NCBI GenBank assembly: GCA_910587285.1
Contig: CAJULM010000026.1
Location: forward strand, 1-38,783
Length of the DNA stretch: 38,783 bases
DNA from: an uncultured Oscillospiraceae bacterium
Lineage (GTDB): Bacteria > Bacillota > Clostridia > Oscillospirales > Oscillospiraceae
Direction of reading: 5' to 3'
Shown here: positions 23,283-31,312 of the stretch, piece by piece
Numbering within the stretch: position 1 is the first letter of the stretch
Layout: every line of letters starts with the position of its first letter
Translations under genes and position numbers: made by a program
The notes under the pieces: model-generated
What the model saw: the letters and a program-made list of their open reading frames with translations, nothing else
Told to the model about the DNA's origin: nothing
Database searches by the model: none

Positions 23283-23903
23283 ATGAGAAGCACTTTTTTA
23301 TTTGTCCTCCCCTGGGCGGCCATCGGCGTCGCGCTGGCTGTCGTTGCCGCCGGAGCGGCGACGGGGAAGAACGTGTTCAAAAAGCAAGGGGTGGCGTGGC
23401 TTATCACCATCGTGATGGTAATTGCCGCCGTCGGCATCGGCTACGCCAATGCGCCCTTCAACGGCCCCGTCTCCGAACCCGCCGCCCAGCCCAGCAGCGC
23501 GCCCCCCGCCTCCGGCTCCTTCGTGTGGGACGATGCCAACGCGCTGTCCGCCCGGACAATCCGGGAGTTGGACGAGCGCAACGACCGGCTGTGGGACCGT
23601 TACAGCGTGTCCATCGGCGTTGTCACCTGCAACTATGGCCGGGACGATTTGGACGAGTACGCCATGCAGTGCGCCGAGGACATGGGCCTGGGCGGGTACG
23701 ATATGATTGTGACCCTGGACATCAGCGGGGAAAACTATTGGCTGATCCAGGGGAACGATATCCGTAGGGATTTCACCGACGACGACTGCTCCGATTACGC
23801 CTATGAGTGTATGGAGTTCAGCTTTGCCAGGGAAGACTATGACGACGCTGTGCTGGAGCTCACCAAGGCCCTGGAGGATTGGTACGGAGACTACTATCGC
23901 TGA
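23283..23903 (+). CDS. TPM domain membrane protein
   Basis: A 206-residue protein with two N-terminal membrane helices (~5-27 and ~37-55), a Ser/Pro/Ala linker and a TPM domain from about residue 78: 'VWDDANALSARTIRELDERND', given for location, then 'VSIGVVTCNY' and 'GYDMIVTLDIS'. TPM (YgcG/Psb32) domains occur on membrane proteins linked to envelope or photosystem upkeep; some have phosphatase activity. The C terminus is acidic. It is followed after 21 bp by the Gly/Pro-rich gene, an association common for TPM proteins. Confidence 0.85.
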   Translation: MRSTFLFVLPWAAIGVALAVVAAGAATGKNVFKKQGVAWLITIVMVIAAVGIGYANAPFNGPVSEPAAQPSSAPPASGSFVWDDANALSARTIRELDERNDRLWDRYSVSIGVVTCNYGRDDLDEYAMQCAEDMGLGGYDMIVTLDISGENYWLIQGNDIRRDFTDDDCSDYAYECMEFSFAREDYDDAVLELTKALEDWYGDYYR

Positions 23904-23924
23904 TGCGGGGAAGGAGGCGGCTTA

Positions 23925-24470
23925 ATGAACGGATTTTCTGATTTGATTCTCATCATTGTGCTGGTGGTGATCCTGCTGCTGGTGATGGAGGGCTCCCACC
24001 GCCGGCGCTACCGCAGCGGCTGGTACGGCCCAACCTACGTGTACCGGCCCTTCTACCTGTTCCCGCCCCGGCCCCCGCGGCCGCCCAGGCCGCCGCGTCC
24101 CGGTCCCGGCTTTGGCCCTGGGCACGGCATGGGCTTCGGCCCAGGTCCAGGCCCGGGCGCGCGCCCCGGACCCAGGCCCGGCGCAGGCCCCAGGCCCAAT
24201 CCCGGCCCGCGCCCTGGCGGCGGCTTTGGCGGCGGACGGCCCACAGGGGGCGGCGGACGGCCCAATCCCGGCCCCCGGCCCGGCGGTTCCTTCGGCGGCG
24301 GCAGACCCATGGGCGGCGCACGGCCCCGTCCGGGCGGGTCCTTTGGGGGCGGACGCTCCTTTGGCGGAGGCGGACGCCCCGGCGGGTCTTTTGGCGGCGG
24401 GCGCTCCTTCGGCGGGGGCGGACGTTCCGGCGGCTCCTTCGGGGGCGGGCGCGGCGGCGGCCGAAGATAG
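23925..24470 (+). CDS. Gly/Pro/Arg-rich single-pass membrane protein
   Basis: A 181-residue low-complexity protein. One N-terminal membrane helix (~6-21) is followed by a basic patch (SHRRRYRSGWYGP), a Pro/Arg repeat (PPRPPRPPRP), a Pro/Gly repeat (PGPGxGPG) and a C-terminal 'GGSFGGGRSFGGGGR' repeat. Proteins ending in such Gly-Ser-Phe-Arg repeats often accompany TPM domains. The repeated codons make the DNA itself repetitive, and strain-to-strain length variation is likely. The ribosome site is 'aaggaggcggctta'. It closes the xpaC-telA operon. Confidence 0.8.
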   Translation: MNGFSDLILIIVLVVILLLVMEGSHRRRYRSGWYGPTYVYRPFYLFPPRPPRPPRPPRPGPGFGPGHGMGFGPGPGPGARPGPRPGAGPRPNPGPRPGGGFGGGRPTGGGGRPNPGPRPGGSFGGGRPMGGARPRPGGSFGGGRSFGGGGRPGGSFGGGRSFGGGGRSGGSFGGGRGGGRR

Positions 24471-24489
24471 GCAGGCTCTGCGTTTATGA

Positions 24490-24519
24490 GGAGACAGGCG
24501 AAAGCCTGTCTCCCTTTTT
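24490..24519 (+). terminator. xpaC-telA operon terminator
   Basis: Ten-base arms (24490-24499 and 24504-24513) close a GAAA loop and are followed by a T run, 20 bp after the last stop. This is a textbook intrinsic terminator. Confidence 0.92.
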
Positions 24520-24535
24520 GTTGCCTGCGGCGGAG

Positions 24536-24985
24536 AAAAGCCGGGGCGGCGCACCTACGCTCGCGCTTCCTTGTCACGCTCCGATTGGCCGCGCTGCCGG
24601 GTCGCCTTCCCTCCGTCTCGGACAAAATCCGGCCCGCTTCGCGGCCCTGGGTTTTTGTCCTCGCTTCGGTCCAGGCTCCCCTACGCGGCTATCGTCGCGC
24701 TTCCTTGTCACGCTCCGAAGCGGTCAGGCGCTCAGTCGTTTTCGCTGCGTCTCGGGCAAAATCCGGCCCGCTTCGCGGCCTTGAGTTTTTGCCCTCGCTC
24801 CGTTCCAAGCTTCTTCGCTGACCGCTTCTCCGCGCTTCCTGATCACGCTCGCGTTGGGTGCGCTGTTCGCCCCGGCTTCCCTCCGACTCGGGGCAAATTC
24901 GGCGGGCACAGCCCGCCTGGGTTTTGCCCCTCGCTCCGGTCCATCCGGGGCGGCGCACCTACGCTCGCGCTTCTGCTTTTTCTAT
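24536..24985 (+). repeat. Family C tandem array, three ~135-bp units
   Basis: Units begin at 24563, 24697 and 24832, and a fourth beginning is at 24967, giving periods of 134, 135 and 135 bp. Shared words per unit include 'gcgcttccttgtcacgctc', 'caaaatccggcccgcttcgc' and 'ttttgccctcgctcc'. Units differ by many substitutions, so the array is old. The same unit occurs once at 30893-31075. There is no coding signal on either strand. Spacing is too long and there are no short direct repeats with unique spacers, so it is not CRISPR. Confidence 0.85.
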
Positions 24986-25073
24986 TTTGTCCAAAATTTA
25001 ACCATTTGATTTGGCACAAAACGACAATTTTTGAGAAATTAAAAAAAGGCGGGAAATTCGCCCGGAGGTGTGA

Positions 25074-25079
25074 TATAAT
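25074..25079 (+). promoter_or_regulatory. Candidate -10 box for the Na/Pi gene
   Basis: A perfect TATAAT lies 69 bp before the start, in an AT-rich stretch. I see no matching -35 at 16-18 bp, so it may rely on an activator. Confidence 0.4.
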
Positions 25080-25147
25080 AGTCTCGTTCGTGTGCGTAAC
25101 AGTCTGCCGGTGTGCGGGCGTTGGACCCGCGGGAAGGAATTGATCGC

Positions 25148-26920
25148 ATGGGTATTGCGGACATCATATCGCTGCTGGGCGGCCTGGCCTTTTTCCTGTT
25201 TGGCATGACCCTGTTGGGGGACGGGCTGAAGCGGGTGGCGGGCAGCAAGCTGGAAACCGTTCTGGGCAAGCTGACCTCCAACCCCATCAAGGGGGTGCTG
25301 CTGGGCGCGCTGGTGACGGCGGTGATTCAGTCGTCCTCCGCCACCACCGTCATGGTGGTGGGCTTTGTCAACTCGGGCATTATGCAGCTGTCCAACGCCG
25401 TGGGCATCGTCATGGGCGCCAACATCGGCACTACCGCCACGGGCTGGGTGCTCACCCTGGCCGGCGTGGAGGGGGAAGGGGGCTTCAGCTCCGCCACGGT
25501 GTTTGCCTTCATCGCGTTTATCGGCATCGTCCTGTATTTCTTCTGCCGGAAGCAGACCCAGAAGAACGTGGGACTGATTCTGCTGGCCTTCTCCGTGCTC
25601 ATGAGCGGGATGCAGACCATGAGCTCCGCTATGGACCCGCTGAAGGAGAACGAGGCGTTTCTGCACTTCATCTCCGCCGCCTCCAACCCGGCGGTGTCCC
25701 TGCTCATTGGCATTTTGGTGACGGCGGTGATCCAGTCCTCCTCGGCGTCCATCGGTATTTTGCAGGCGCTGTCCATCACGGGGGCCATCAGCTATGAGGT
25801 GGCCGTGCCCATGGTGCTGGGTATGTGCATCGGTGCGTGCGTGCCTGTGCTGCTCTCCGCCATCGGGGCCAACGCCAACGGCAAGCGCACCGCCGTCATT
25901 TACTTATATTTTAACATCGTGGGCTCGGCGCTGTTCATGCTGCCCTTCTACCTGGCCCACGCCTTTATGGACTTCCAATTTATGGCCCTGCCCGCCTCGG
26001 CCTTCGGCATCGCCGTGTTCAACACCGTGTTCAAAGTGGCGGCCACCCTGGTGCAGCTGCCCTTCACGGGGCTGCTGGTGCGGCTGGCTGTGCTCACCGT
26101 CAAGGAGGAGCGGGGCGAGGACGACGAGCAATTTGAGGAGAACCTGCTGGACGAGCGCTTCCTGGACTATCCGCCCCTGGCGTTGGAGCAGAGCGGCCGG
26201 ACGGTGGAGCGCATGGCCTCCGCCTCCTTCAAGAACCTGAACCGGTCGGTGGACCTGTTCATGCAGTATAATCAGGAGAAGTACGACAAGATCATGTCTC
26301 GGGAAAATGTGGTGGACAAGTACGAGGACCGGCTGGGCAGCTACCTGTTCCACCTGAACACCCGGGACCTGAACGAGCGGGAGACCATCATCAGCTCCCA
26401 CTACCTCCACTGCCTCACCGACCTGGAGCGTATCTCCGACCATGCGGTGAATCTGGCGGAGCTGGCCAGCGAGATGGACAGCAAGAGCATCGCCTTTCCC
26501 GCCGACGGGCTGGACGATCTCACCCAGGCCAGCAACGCGGTGCGGGAGATTGTGGCCCTGGCCCAGAAGGCGCTGAGCGAGGAGGATATGTCCACCGCCC
26601 GGAAGGTGGAGCCCTTGGAGGAGGTCATCAGCTCCATGCTGGAGCGAATGAAGCTGCGGCACATCCGGCGGCTGCAAAATGGGGCGTGCACCCTGGAGAT
26701 GGGCTTCATCCTCAACGATATCATCACCAATTTCGAGCGTGTGGCCGCCCACTGCTCCAACGTGGCCCTGGCTGTGCTGGAGCTGCGCTACAGCGATTTG
26801 CAGTTCCACGACTACACCCGGGGCGTGCGCCAGGGCGACCAGCCGGAGTTCCGCCAGTGGCTGGCGTTCTACCAGGATAAGTATCTCGTTCCCCTGTCCT
26901 CCTCGGAGGGAAACGGGTAG
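25148..26920 (+). CDS. Na/Pi cotransporter family protein with PhoU-like domain
   Basis: A 590-residue sodium-dependent phosphate transporter of the PNaS type. Two inverted transport repeats each carry the hallmark 'VTAVIQSSSA' (at ~57-68 and ~195-206), within about eight membrane helices up to residue ~330. The C-terminal ~220 residues form a PhoU-like helical domain (for example 'ERISDHAVNLAELASEM' and 'NFERVAAHCSNVALAVLE'). The ATG at 25148 follows 'ggaagga'. It is monocistronic, ending at a bidirectional terminator shared with the band-7 gene. The family also covers proteins of unclear substrate, so phosphate is likely but unproven. Confidence 0.92.
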   Translation: MGIADIISLLGGLAFFLFGMTLLGDGLKRVAGSKLETVLGKLTSNPIKGVLLGALVTAVIQSSSATTVMVVGFVNSGIMQLSNAVGIVMGANIGTTATGWVLTLAGVEGEGGFSSATVFAFIAFIGIVLYFFCRKQTQKNVGLILLAFSVLMSGMQTMSSAMDPLKENEAFLHFISAASNPAVSLLIGILVTAVIQSSSASIGILQALSITGAISYEVAVPMVLGMCIGACVPVLLSAIGANANGKRTAVIYLYFNIVGSALFMLPFYLAHAFMDFQFMALPASAFGIAVFNTVFKVAATLVQLPFTGLLVRLAVLTVKEERGEDDEQFEENLLDERFLDYPPLALEQSGRTVERMASASFKNLNRSVDLFMQYNQEKYDKIMSRENVVDKYEDRLGSYLFHLNTRDLNERETIISSHYLHCLTDLERISDHAVNLAELASEMDSKSIAFPADGLDDLTQASNAVREIVALAQKALSEEDMSTARKVEPLEEVISSMLERMKLRHIRRLQNGACTLEMGFILNDIITNFERVAAHCSNVALAVLELRYSDLQFHDYTRGVRQGDQPEFRQWLAFYQDKYLVPLSSSEGNG

Positions 26921-26934
26921 CTTCTATAAAAGAG

Positions 26935-26970
26935 AGGGCCGGCCTTCCGAAGAAGGCCGGCCCTTTTTTA
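26935..26970. terminator. Bidirectional terminator
   Basis: Thirteen-base arms (26935-26947 and 26952-26964) with a CGAA loop and a T run lie between the convergent Na/Pi and band-7 genes. Confidence 0.9.
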
Positions 26971-26987
26971 TAATTCCCGCAGGAAGA

Positions 26988-27977
26988 TTACTTCCCGGTC
27001 TTGGGGGGATTGGGCTCCACGGTGTCGAACACGCTCTTGGCGCTGGCGCACAGGCCGGCCAGCCCCTGGAGCTCGCTGGGGATGATGATCTTGGTGGCCC
27101 GGCCGTCGGCGGCCTTCTGGAAGGCCTCCAGCGCCTTGATCTTGATGACGCCCTCGCCGGGGGCGGCCTCGTTGATGAGCTTGATGGCGTCGGCGGTGGC
27201 CTGCTGCACCTTCATGATGGCCTCGGCCTCAGCCTCGGCCTCCAGAATCTTGGCCTGCTTGGCGCCCTCGGCCTGGAGGACGGCGGCCTGCTTGGCGGCG
27301 TCGGCCCGGAGGATGGCGGACTGCTTCTCGCCCTCGGCCACCAGGATCTGGGACTGCTTCTGGCCCTCGGCCTGGAGGATGGCCTCGCGGCGCTCACGCT
27401 CGGCGCGCATCTGCTTCTCCATGGACTCCTGGATGTCCCGGGGGGGCATGATGTTCTTCAGCTCCACGCGGTTGACCTTGATGCCCCAGGGGTCGGTGGC
27501 CTCGTCCAGAATGGAGCGCATCTGGGTGTTGATGTGGTCGCGGCTGGTGAGGGACTGGTCCAGCTCCAGATCGCCGATGATGTTGCGCAGGGTGGTGGCG
27601 GTGAGGTTCTCAATGGCGGACAGGGGGTGCTCCACGCCGTAGGTATACAGCTTGGGGTCGGTGATCTGGAAGTAGATCACGGTGTCGATCTGCATGGTGA
27701 CGTTGTCCTTGGTGATGACGGGCTGGGGGTCAAAGTCCACCACCTGCTCCTTGAGCGAGACCGTCTTGGCCACCCGCTCGATGAAGGGAATCTTCAGGTG
27801 CAGGCCCACGCCCCAGACCGAGTGGAACGCGCCCAGCCGCTCAATGACCACGGCGCGGGACTGCTGCACCACCTTGATGTTGGAGGCCAGGATGGCCAGA
27901 ACGATAAGGATGATGACGAGGGGGATGATAAAGGTCAGAATGCCCCCCAGGGAAGATGCGAGCGCTAAGATTTTCAT
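26988..27977 (-). CDS. SPFH/band-7 membrane protein (stomatin/QmcA-like)
   Basis: A 329-residue protein. An N-terminal membrane helix (~10-32) is followed by the band-7 domain (~35-205) with 'VVQQSRAVVIERLGAFHSV' and 'DNVTMQIDTVIYFQITDP', then a heptad-rich coiled coil of Ala/Glu/Gln/Lys repeats ('AEGEKQSAILRADAAKQA'), and a C-terminal stretch 'PSELQGLAGL'. Stomatin-like proteins oligomerise on the membrane and often regulate proteases or microdomains. The ATG at 27977 follows 'aaaaggagg'. It is 64 bp after nfeD, its usual partner. Confidence 0.93.
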   Translation of the reverse strand: MKILALASSLGGILTFIIPLVIILIVLAILASNIKVVQQSRAVVIERLGAFHSVWGVGLHLKIPFIERVAKTVSLKEQVVDFDPQPVITKDNVTMQIDTVIYFQITDPKLYTYGVEHPLSAIENLTATTLRNIIGDLELDQSLTSRDHINTQMRSILDEATDPWGIKVNRVELKNIMPPRDIQESMEKQMRAERERREAILQAEGQKQSQILVAEGEKQSAILRADAAKQAAVLQAEGAKQAKILEAEAEAEAIMKVQQATADAIKLINEAAPGEGVIKIKALEAFQKAADGRATKIIIPSELQGLAGLCASAKSVFDTVEPNPPKTGK

Positions 27978-28041
27978 GTGTTTTCCTCCTTTTACAGCAT
28001 TTACTCTCCACAAAAGATTTCTCTTTTGAAAGGGAACAGGT

Positions 28042-28521
28042 TCACCAGGTCTCGGGCTTGGCGGCAGTCCCGGCGGGAATCTGCTCCACAAAGACCTTGA
28101 CCCCTTCGATGCGCAGCACCTTCACCAGCGTGCCGGTGGGGATGGGAGCGCCGTCCTGGCTGCGGGCGGACCAGGTCATGCCCCGGATGATGACGGCGCC
28201 CTTGCCGTGGATGTTGTCGATGTCCTCAGTGACCTGGGCCTCGGCCCCGATCACCCGGTCGGCGTTGGTGTGCTCCACCTTGCTGTTCAGGTGCTTCTTG
28301 GCCAGGGGCCGCACAGCCGCCATGCACAGGATGCTCACCGCCAGAAACAGGGTGATTTGAATCCACAGCGCCCCGCCCAGCAATGCGGCGACGAGGGCCG
28401 CCAGCGCCCCGGCGGCGAACCAGATGGAGGTCAGCCCCACGCTGACCGCTTCGCCCCCGGCGAACAGCAGCAACAGCACCAGCCAAACAATTTTCTGCAT
28501 AGATTCCGCGTCAAAAGGCAT
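28042..28521 (-). CDS. NfeD family protein
   Basis: A 159-residue membrane protein of the short NfeD (NfeD1b) type. Three or four hydrophobic segments fill the first ~75 residues, followed by a C-terminal OB-fold domain (~85-150) with 'IIRGMTWSARSQDGAPIPTG' and 'GTLVKVLRIEGVKVFVEQ'. NfeD and stomatin-like proteins form conserved pairs, and the OB domain is thought to contact the band-7 partner. The ATG at 28521 has 'aaggag' upstream. It starts the two-gene unit. Confidence 0.92.
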   Translation of the reverse strand: MPFDAESMQKIVWLVLLLLFAGGEAVSVGLTSIWFAAGALAALVAALLGGALWIQITLFLAVSILCMAAVRPLAKKHLNSKVEHTNADRVIGAEAQVTEDIDNIHGKGAVIIRGMTWSARSQDGAPIPTGTLVKVLRIEGVKVFVEQIPAGTAAKPETW

Positions 28522-28563
28522 ACCGTCACGCTCCTTCCAAACGTACGCAATAGCTTGTGTTGA

Positions 28564-28594
28564 CAGGCTGGAAACAAGAGCTTGTTTCCGCCTG
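28564..28594 (-). promoter_or_regulatory. Inverted repeat in the nfeD leader
   Basis: Perfect 9-bp arms 'ggaaacaag' / 'cttgtttcc' (28570-28578, 28581-28589) are extended by 'caggc' / 'gcctg' with a bulge. It lies 45-75 bp upstream of the nfeD start, with a possible -10 (TATAGT on the minus strand) just upstream of it. It could be an operator or a leader hairpin. Confidence 0.4.
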
Positions 28595-28648
28595 TTTCAA
28601 CTATACCACAGAATGGGCCGGAGGGAAAGAAGTTTTTTGGATTTATTG

Positions 28649-28677
28649 TTGCCAGCGCTTCCATTTTACATTATACT
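28649..28677 (+). promoter_or_regulatory. Promoter of the methyltransferase gene
   Basis: TTGCCA (28649-28654) and TATACT (28672-28677) with a 17-bp spacer, about 100 bp before the start. Confidence 0.65.
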
Positions 28678-28775
28678 ATGTATTGTAAAGCTTTCCCCTG
28701 CCCACGATGAGAGCATACACCCTCCACAGGGTGGAAGGTCAAGGGGTTTTCAAAAATTTTTTTGAGGAGCCGTCT

Positions 28776-29930
28776 ATGGATAAAACCTTATCCTTTGTGA
28801 TACCCGCCCTGATGGGGGTGGAGGCCACGGTGGCCTATGAATTGAAGAAGCTGGGGCTGCCCCAGGTCCGCGCGGAGAACGGCCGGGTGCTGTGCGGGGG
28901 GAGCCTGGCGGACATCCCCCGGATGAACCTGAACCTGCGCACGGGGGCCCGGGTGCTGCTGTGCCTGGGGGAGTTTCGGGCCCGGTCCTTTGAGGAGCTG
29001 TTCCAGGGTGTGGCCGCCCTGCCCTGGGAGGACTATATCCCCCGGGAGGGGCGCTTTCCGGTGAAGGGGTACTCCATCAGCTCCCAGCTCCACTCGGTGC
29101 CCGTCTGCCAGTCCATTGTGAAGAAGGCGCTGTGCAAAAGGCTGGGGCAGGCGTATGGTTTGGAGATCCTGCCGGAGACGGGAAGCTTATACCAGGTGCA
29201 GTTTTCCATTTTGAAGGATCAAGTTACCGTCATGCTGGACACCTCGGGGGACAGCCTCTATAAGCGGGGCTACCGGGCGCAGAACATGGGCGCCCCCCTG
29301 CGGGAGACGCTGGCGGCGGCGCTGGTGTCGCTGTCCCGGTACAGGGGGCGGGACCCCTTCTGCGACCCCTTCTGCGGCTCGGGCACCATCCCCATCGAGG
29401 CCGCCCTCATCGCCAAGAACCGGGCGCCGGGCCTGAACCGCTCCTTTGCCGCCCAAAGGTGGCGGTGGCTGCCCGCCAAGCTGTGGATGGACGCCGCCGA
29501 TGAGGCGCAGGAGGCCGAGTTCCACGGCTCCTATGACATCTGGGGGGGAGACATCGACCCCGCCGCCGTGGAGCTCTCCCGGCACAACGCCCAGCTGGCC
29601 GGAGTGGCGGATATGGTGCGCTTTGAGGTGGCGGACGCGGCGGGCTTCCGCCGGGAGGAGCCCAGGGGCCGGGTGGTGACCAACCCGCCCTATGGGGAGC
29701 GGCTGCTGGAGAAGAAGGAGGCGGAGGAGCTCTACCGGGCCTTCGGGAAGGCGGCGCGGGGGCTGCCCGAGGGCTGGGAGGTGGACGTGCTGTCCTCCCA
29801 CACCGAGTTCGAACGGGCCTTTGGCCGGAGCGCGGACAAAAAGCGAAAGCTGTATAACGGCATGATAAAATGTGACTTATTTATGTATAGTGCGGAGAAG
29901 GGGATAGCGAGGAAGCTTGGAGCGGAGTGA
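28776..29930 (+). CDS. THUMP-domain class I RNA methyltransferase (RlmL/YpsC-like)
   Basis: A 384-residue SAM-dependent enzyme expected to methylate a guanine or adenine amino group in 23S rRNA. A THUMP RNA-binding region (~45-155) precedes the methyltransferase domain with motif I 'DPFCGSGTIPIEAAL' (~196-210) and the catalytic 'NPPYGER' (~305-311). The ATG at 28776 follows 'gaggag'. The last eight codons (ARKLGAE and stop) closely match family C repeat sequence, about 24 of 26 bases on the reverse strand of 31006-31033, so the C terminus may derive from a repeat. The exact rRNA target cannot be told from sequence. Confidence 0.9.
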   Translation: MDKTLSFVIPALMGVEATVAYELKKLGLPQVRAENGRVLCGGSLADIPRMNLNLRTGARVLLCLGEFRARSFEELFQGVAALPWEDYIPREGRFPVKGYSISSQLHSVPVCQSIVKKALCKRLGQAYGLEILPETGSLYQVQFSILKDQVTVMLDTSGDSLYKRGYRAQNMGAPLRETLAAALVSLSRYRGRDPFCDPFCGSGTIPIEAALIAKNRAPGLNRSFAAQRWRWLPAKLWMDAADEAQEAEFHGSYDIWGGDIDPAAVELSRHNAQLAGVADMVRFEVADAAGFRREEPRGRVVTNPPYGERLLEKKEAEELYRAFGKAARGLPEGWEVDVLSSHTEFERAFGRSADKKRKLYNGMIKCDLFMYSAEKGIARKLGAE

Positions 29931-29984
29931 GCTCTGCAAGGCAAGGATCGTACAGCGCCCGAGAGTAGAGAGAGGACGGGAGCC

Positions 29985-30896
29985 ATGAAGCATCTATTCA
30001 TCATCAATCCCGCGGCGGGAAAGCGAAGGAGCACCAAGAAGCTGGAGGAGGACATTCGGGCGCTGGACGAGCCCTATGAGATCGCCTTCACAGAGCGGGC
30101 GGGGGACGCCCGGCGCATCGCCCGGGCGGCGGCGGAGAGCGGCGAGCAGGTGCGCCTGTATGCCTGCGGCGGGGACGGCACCTTGAACGAGGTGGTGAAC
30201 GGCGCGGCGGGCTATGCCAACGCCGCCGTCACCAATGTGCCCATCGGTACGGGGAACGACTTTTTGAAAATCTTCGGCAGGGACTACAAGGCGCGGTTTT
30301 TGGATCTGGCGGCTCTGGCTAAGGGGCCCCAGGCGGCCATGGACCTCATCGACTGCAACGGGCTACTGGGCATCGACATCGTGTGTGCCGGCATCGACGC
30401 CCGCATTGCGGAGGACAAGGACAAGTACAAGGCCCTGCCGCCCGTCAGCGGCATCGGGGCGTATATTCTCTCCCTGATTGTGAACGTACTGTTCAAGAGC
30501 ATCGCGGCGCCCGCGGTGGTGGACTGCGGCGACCTGCATTTTGACGGGGAAACCACCATCATCTGCGTGTGCAGCGGGCGGTACTACGGCGGCGGCTTCA
30601 TGCCCGTGGGGGACAATATGCCCGACGACGGCGTGCTGGAGACCTTGGTGATCCCCAAGGTGAGCCGGTTTACCTTTTTCCGGCTGGTGGGGCAGTACGC
30701 CCAGGGAAAGTATCGGAATTATCCGGACCTCATCTGGCACCGCCGGGGGGAGGGGGCCGTTGTGCGCAGCGAGCAGGAGCTGGTGGCCTGCGTGGACGGG
30801 GAGATTGTCCGAGGGCGCTCGCTGGACATCCGCCTGTCGGATAAAAAGGTGAACTTCTTTTATCCCGCGGATGTGGACTACAGCCCGCACTGCTGA
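29985..30896 (+). CDS. Diacylglycerol kinase family lipid kinase (YegS/DgkB-like)
   Basis: A 303-residue soluble or peripheral lipid kinase. The catalytic-domain motifs are clear: 'INPAAGKRRS' (~7-16), the nucleotide loop 'ACGGDGTLNEVVNG' (~57-70) and 'VPIGTGNDF' (~85-93). The C-terminal beta domain contains 'GGGFMPVGDNMPDDG', the usual metal-binding acid region. It may phosphorylate diacylglycerol or another lipid in recycling of membrane lipids. It lies 54 bp after the methyltransferase, with 'ggacggga' upstream; cotranscription is plausible. Confidence 0.92.
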   Translation: MKHLFIINPAAGKRRSTKKLEEDIRALDEPYEIAFTERAGDARRIARAAAESGEQVRLYACGGDGTLNEVVNGAAGYANAAVTNVPIGTGNDFLKIFGRDYKARFLDLAALAKGPQAAMDLIDCNGLLGIDIVCAGIDARIAEDKDKYKALPPVSGIGAYILSLIVNVLFKSIAAPAVVDCGDLHFDGETTIICVCSGRYYGGGFMPVGDNMPDDGVLETLVIPKVSRFTFFRLVGQYAQGKYRNYPDLIWHRRGEGAVVRSEQELVACVDGEIVRGRSLDIRLSDKKVNFFYPADVDYSPHC

Positions 30897-31075
30897 CGGC
30901 GCATCCGCGCTTTTTGATCACGCTGCGAAGCGGCCAGACCGCTCCGTCGCTTTCGCTTCGTCTCAGGCAAAACCCGGCCCCGCTTCGCGGCGCCTGGGCT
31001 TTTTCCTTCGCTCCGCTCCAAGCTCCCTCGCTGTCCGCTTCTCCGCGCTTCTTGATCACAGCGGCTTGGCGCAAT
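30893..31075 (+). repeat. Family C repeat, single unit
   Basis: One ~138-bp unit (starting at 30907 and again at 31045) matches the 24563-24985 array: 'gcttgatcacgct'-type start, a 'cggcccgcttcgcgg'-like block, then 'cttcgctccgctccaagct'. It begins at the lipid kinase stop codon. No gene is seen in it. Confidence 0.8.
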
Positions 31076-31089
31076 GAATTTTGCCGAAT

Positions 31090-31098
31090 TTAGCACTC
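31090..31098 (+). promoter_or_regulatory. Isolated CIRCE half-site
   Basis: A perfect 'ttagcactc' half of the HrcA operator lies 115 bp upstream of the full operator. No matching inverted half is nearby. It may be chance or a decayed second operator. Confidence 0.4.
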
Positions 31099-31164
31099 CT
31101 GACGTTGGGTTGTGAACGAAAAGTTAATTTTTTGGAATTAGCCCCTGTTTTTTAAAAATGGGGG

Positions 31165-31193
31165 TTGATTTTTTTTGGCAAAAAGGGTATTAT
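31165..31193 (+). promoter_or_regulatory. groESL promoter
   Basis: TTGATT (31165-31170) and TATTAT (31188-31193) with a 17-bp spacer. The CIRCE operator starts 12 bp downstream of the -10, as usual for HrcA-repressed chaperone operons. Confidence 0.75.
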
Positions 31194-31204
31194 CATACTC
31201 GTGG

Positions 31205-31231
31205 TTAGCACTCAGAGAAAAGGAGTGCTAA
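31205..31231 (+). promoter_or_regulatory. CIRCE operator (HrcA binding site)
   Basis: Perfect consensus: 'ttagcactc', nine bases, 'gagtgctaa'. HrcA binds here to repress groESL until heat or misfolded protein titrates GroEL away. Confidence 0.98.
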
Positions 31232-31312
31232 CACAAGGGCGCGGAGCCGCCGCGAGCGGGCGAAGCGCGGATACAGTTAATACGTATATCAATATATAAG
31301 GAGGAAATCATC

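Noticed and set aside
24536..24985. CRISPR array
   Set aside because: Units are 135 bp and diverged along their whole length, without short identical repeats, unique spacers or cas genes.
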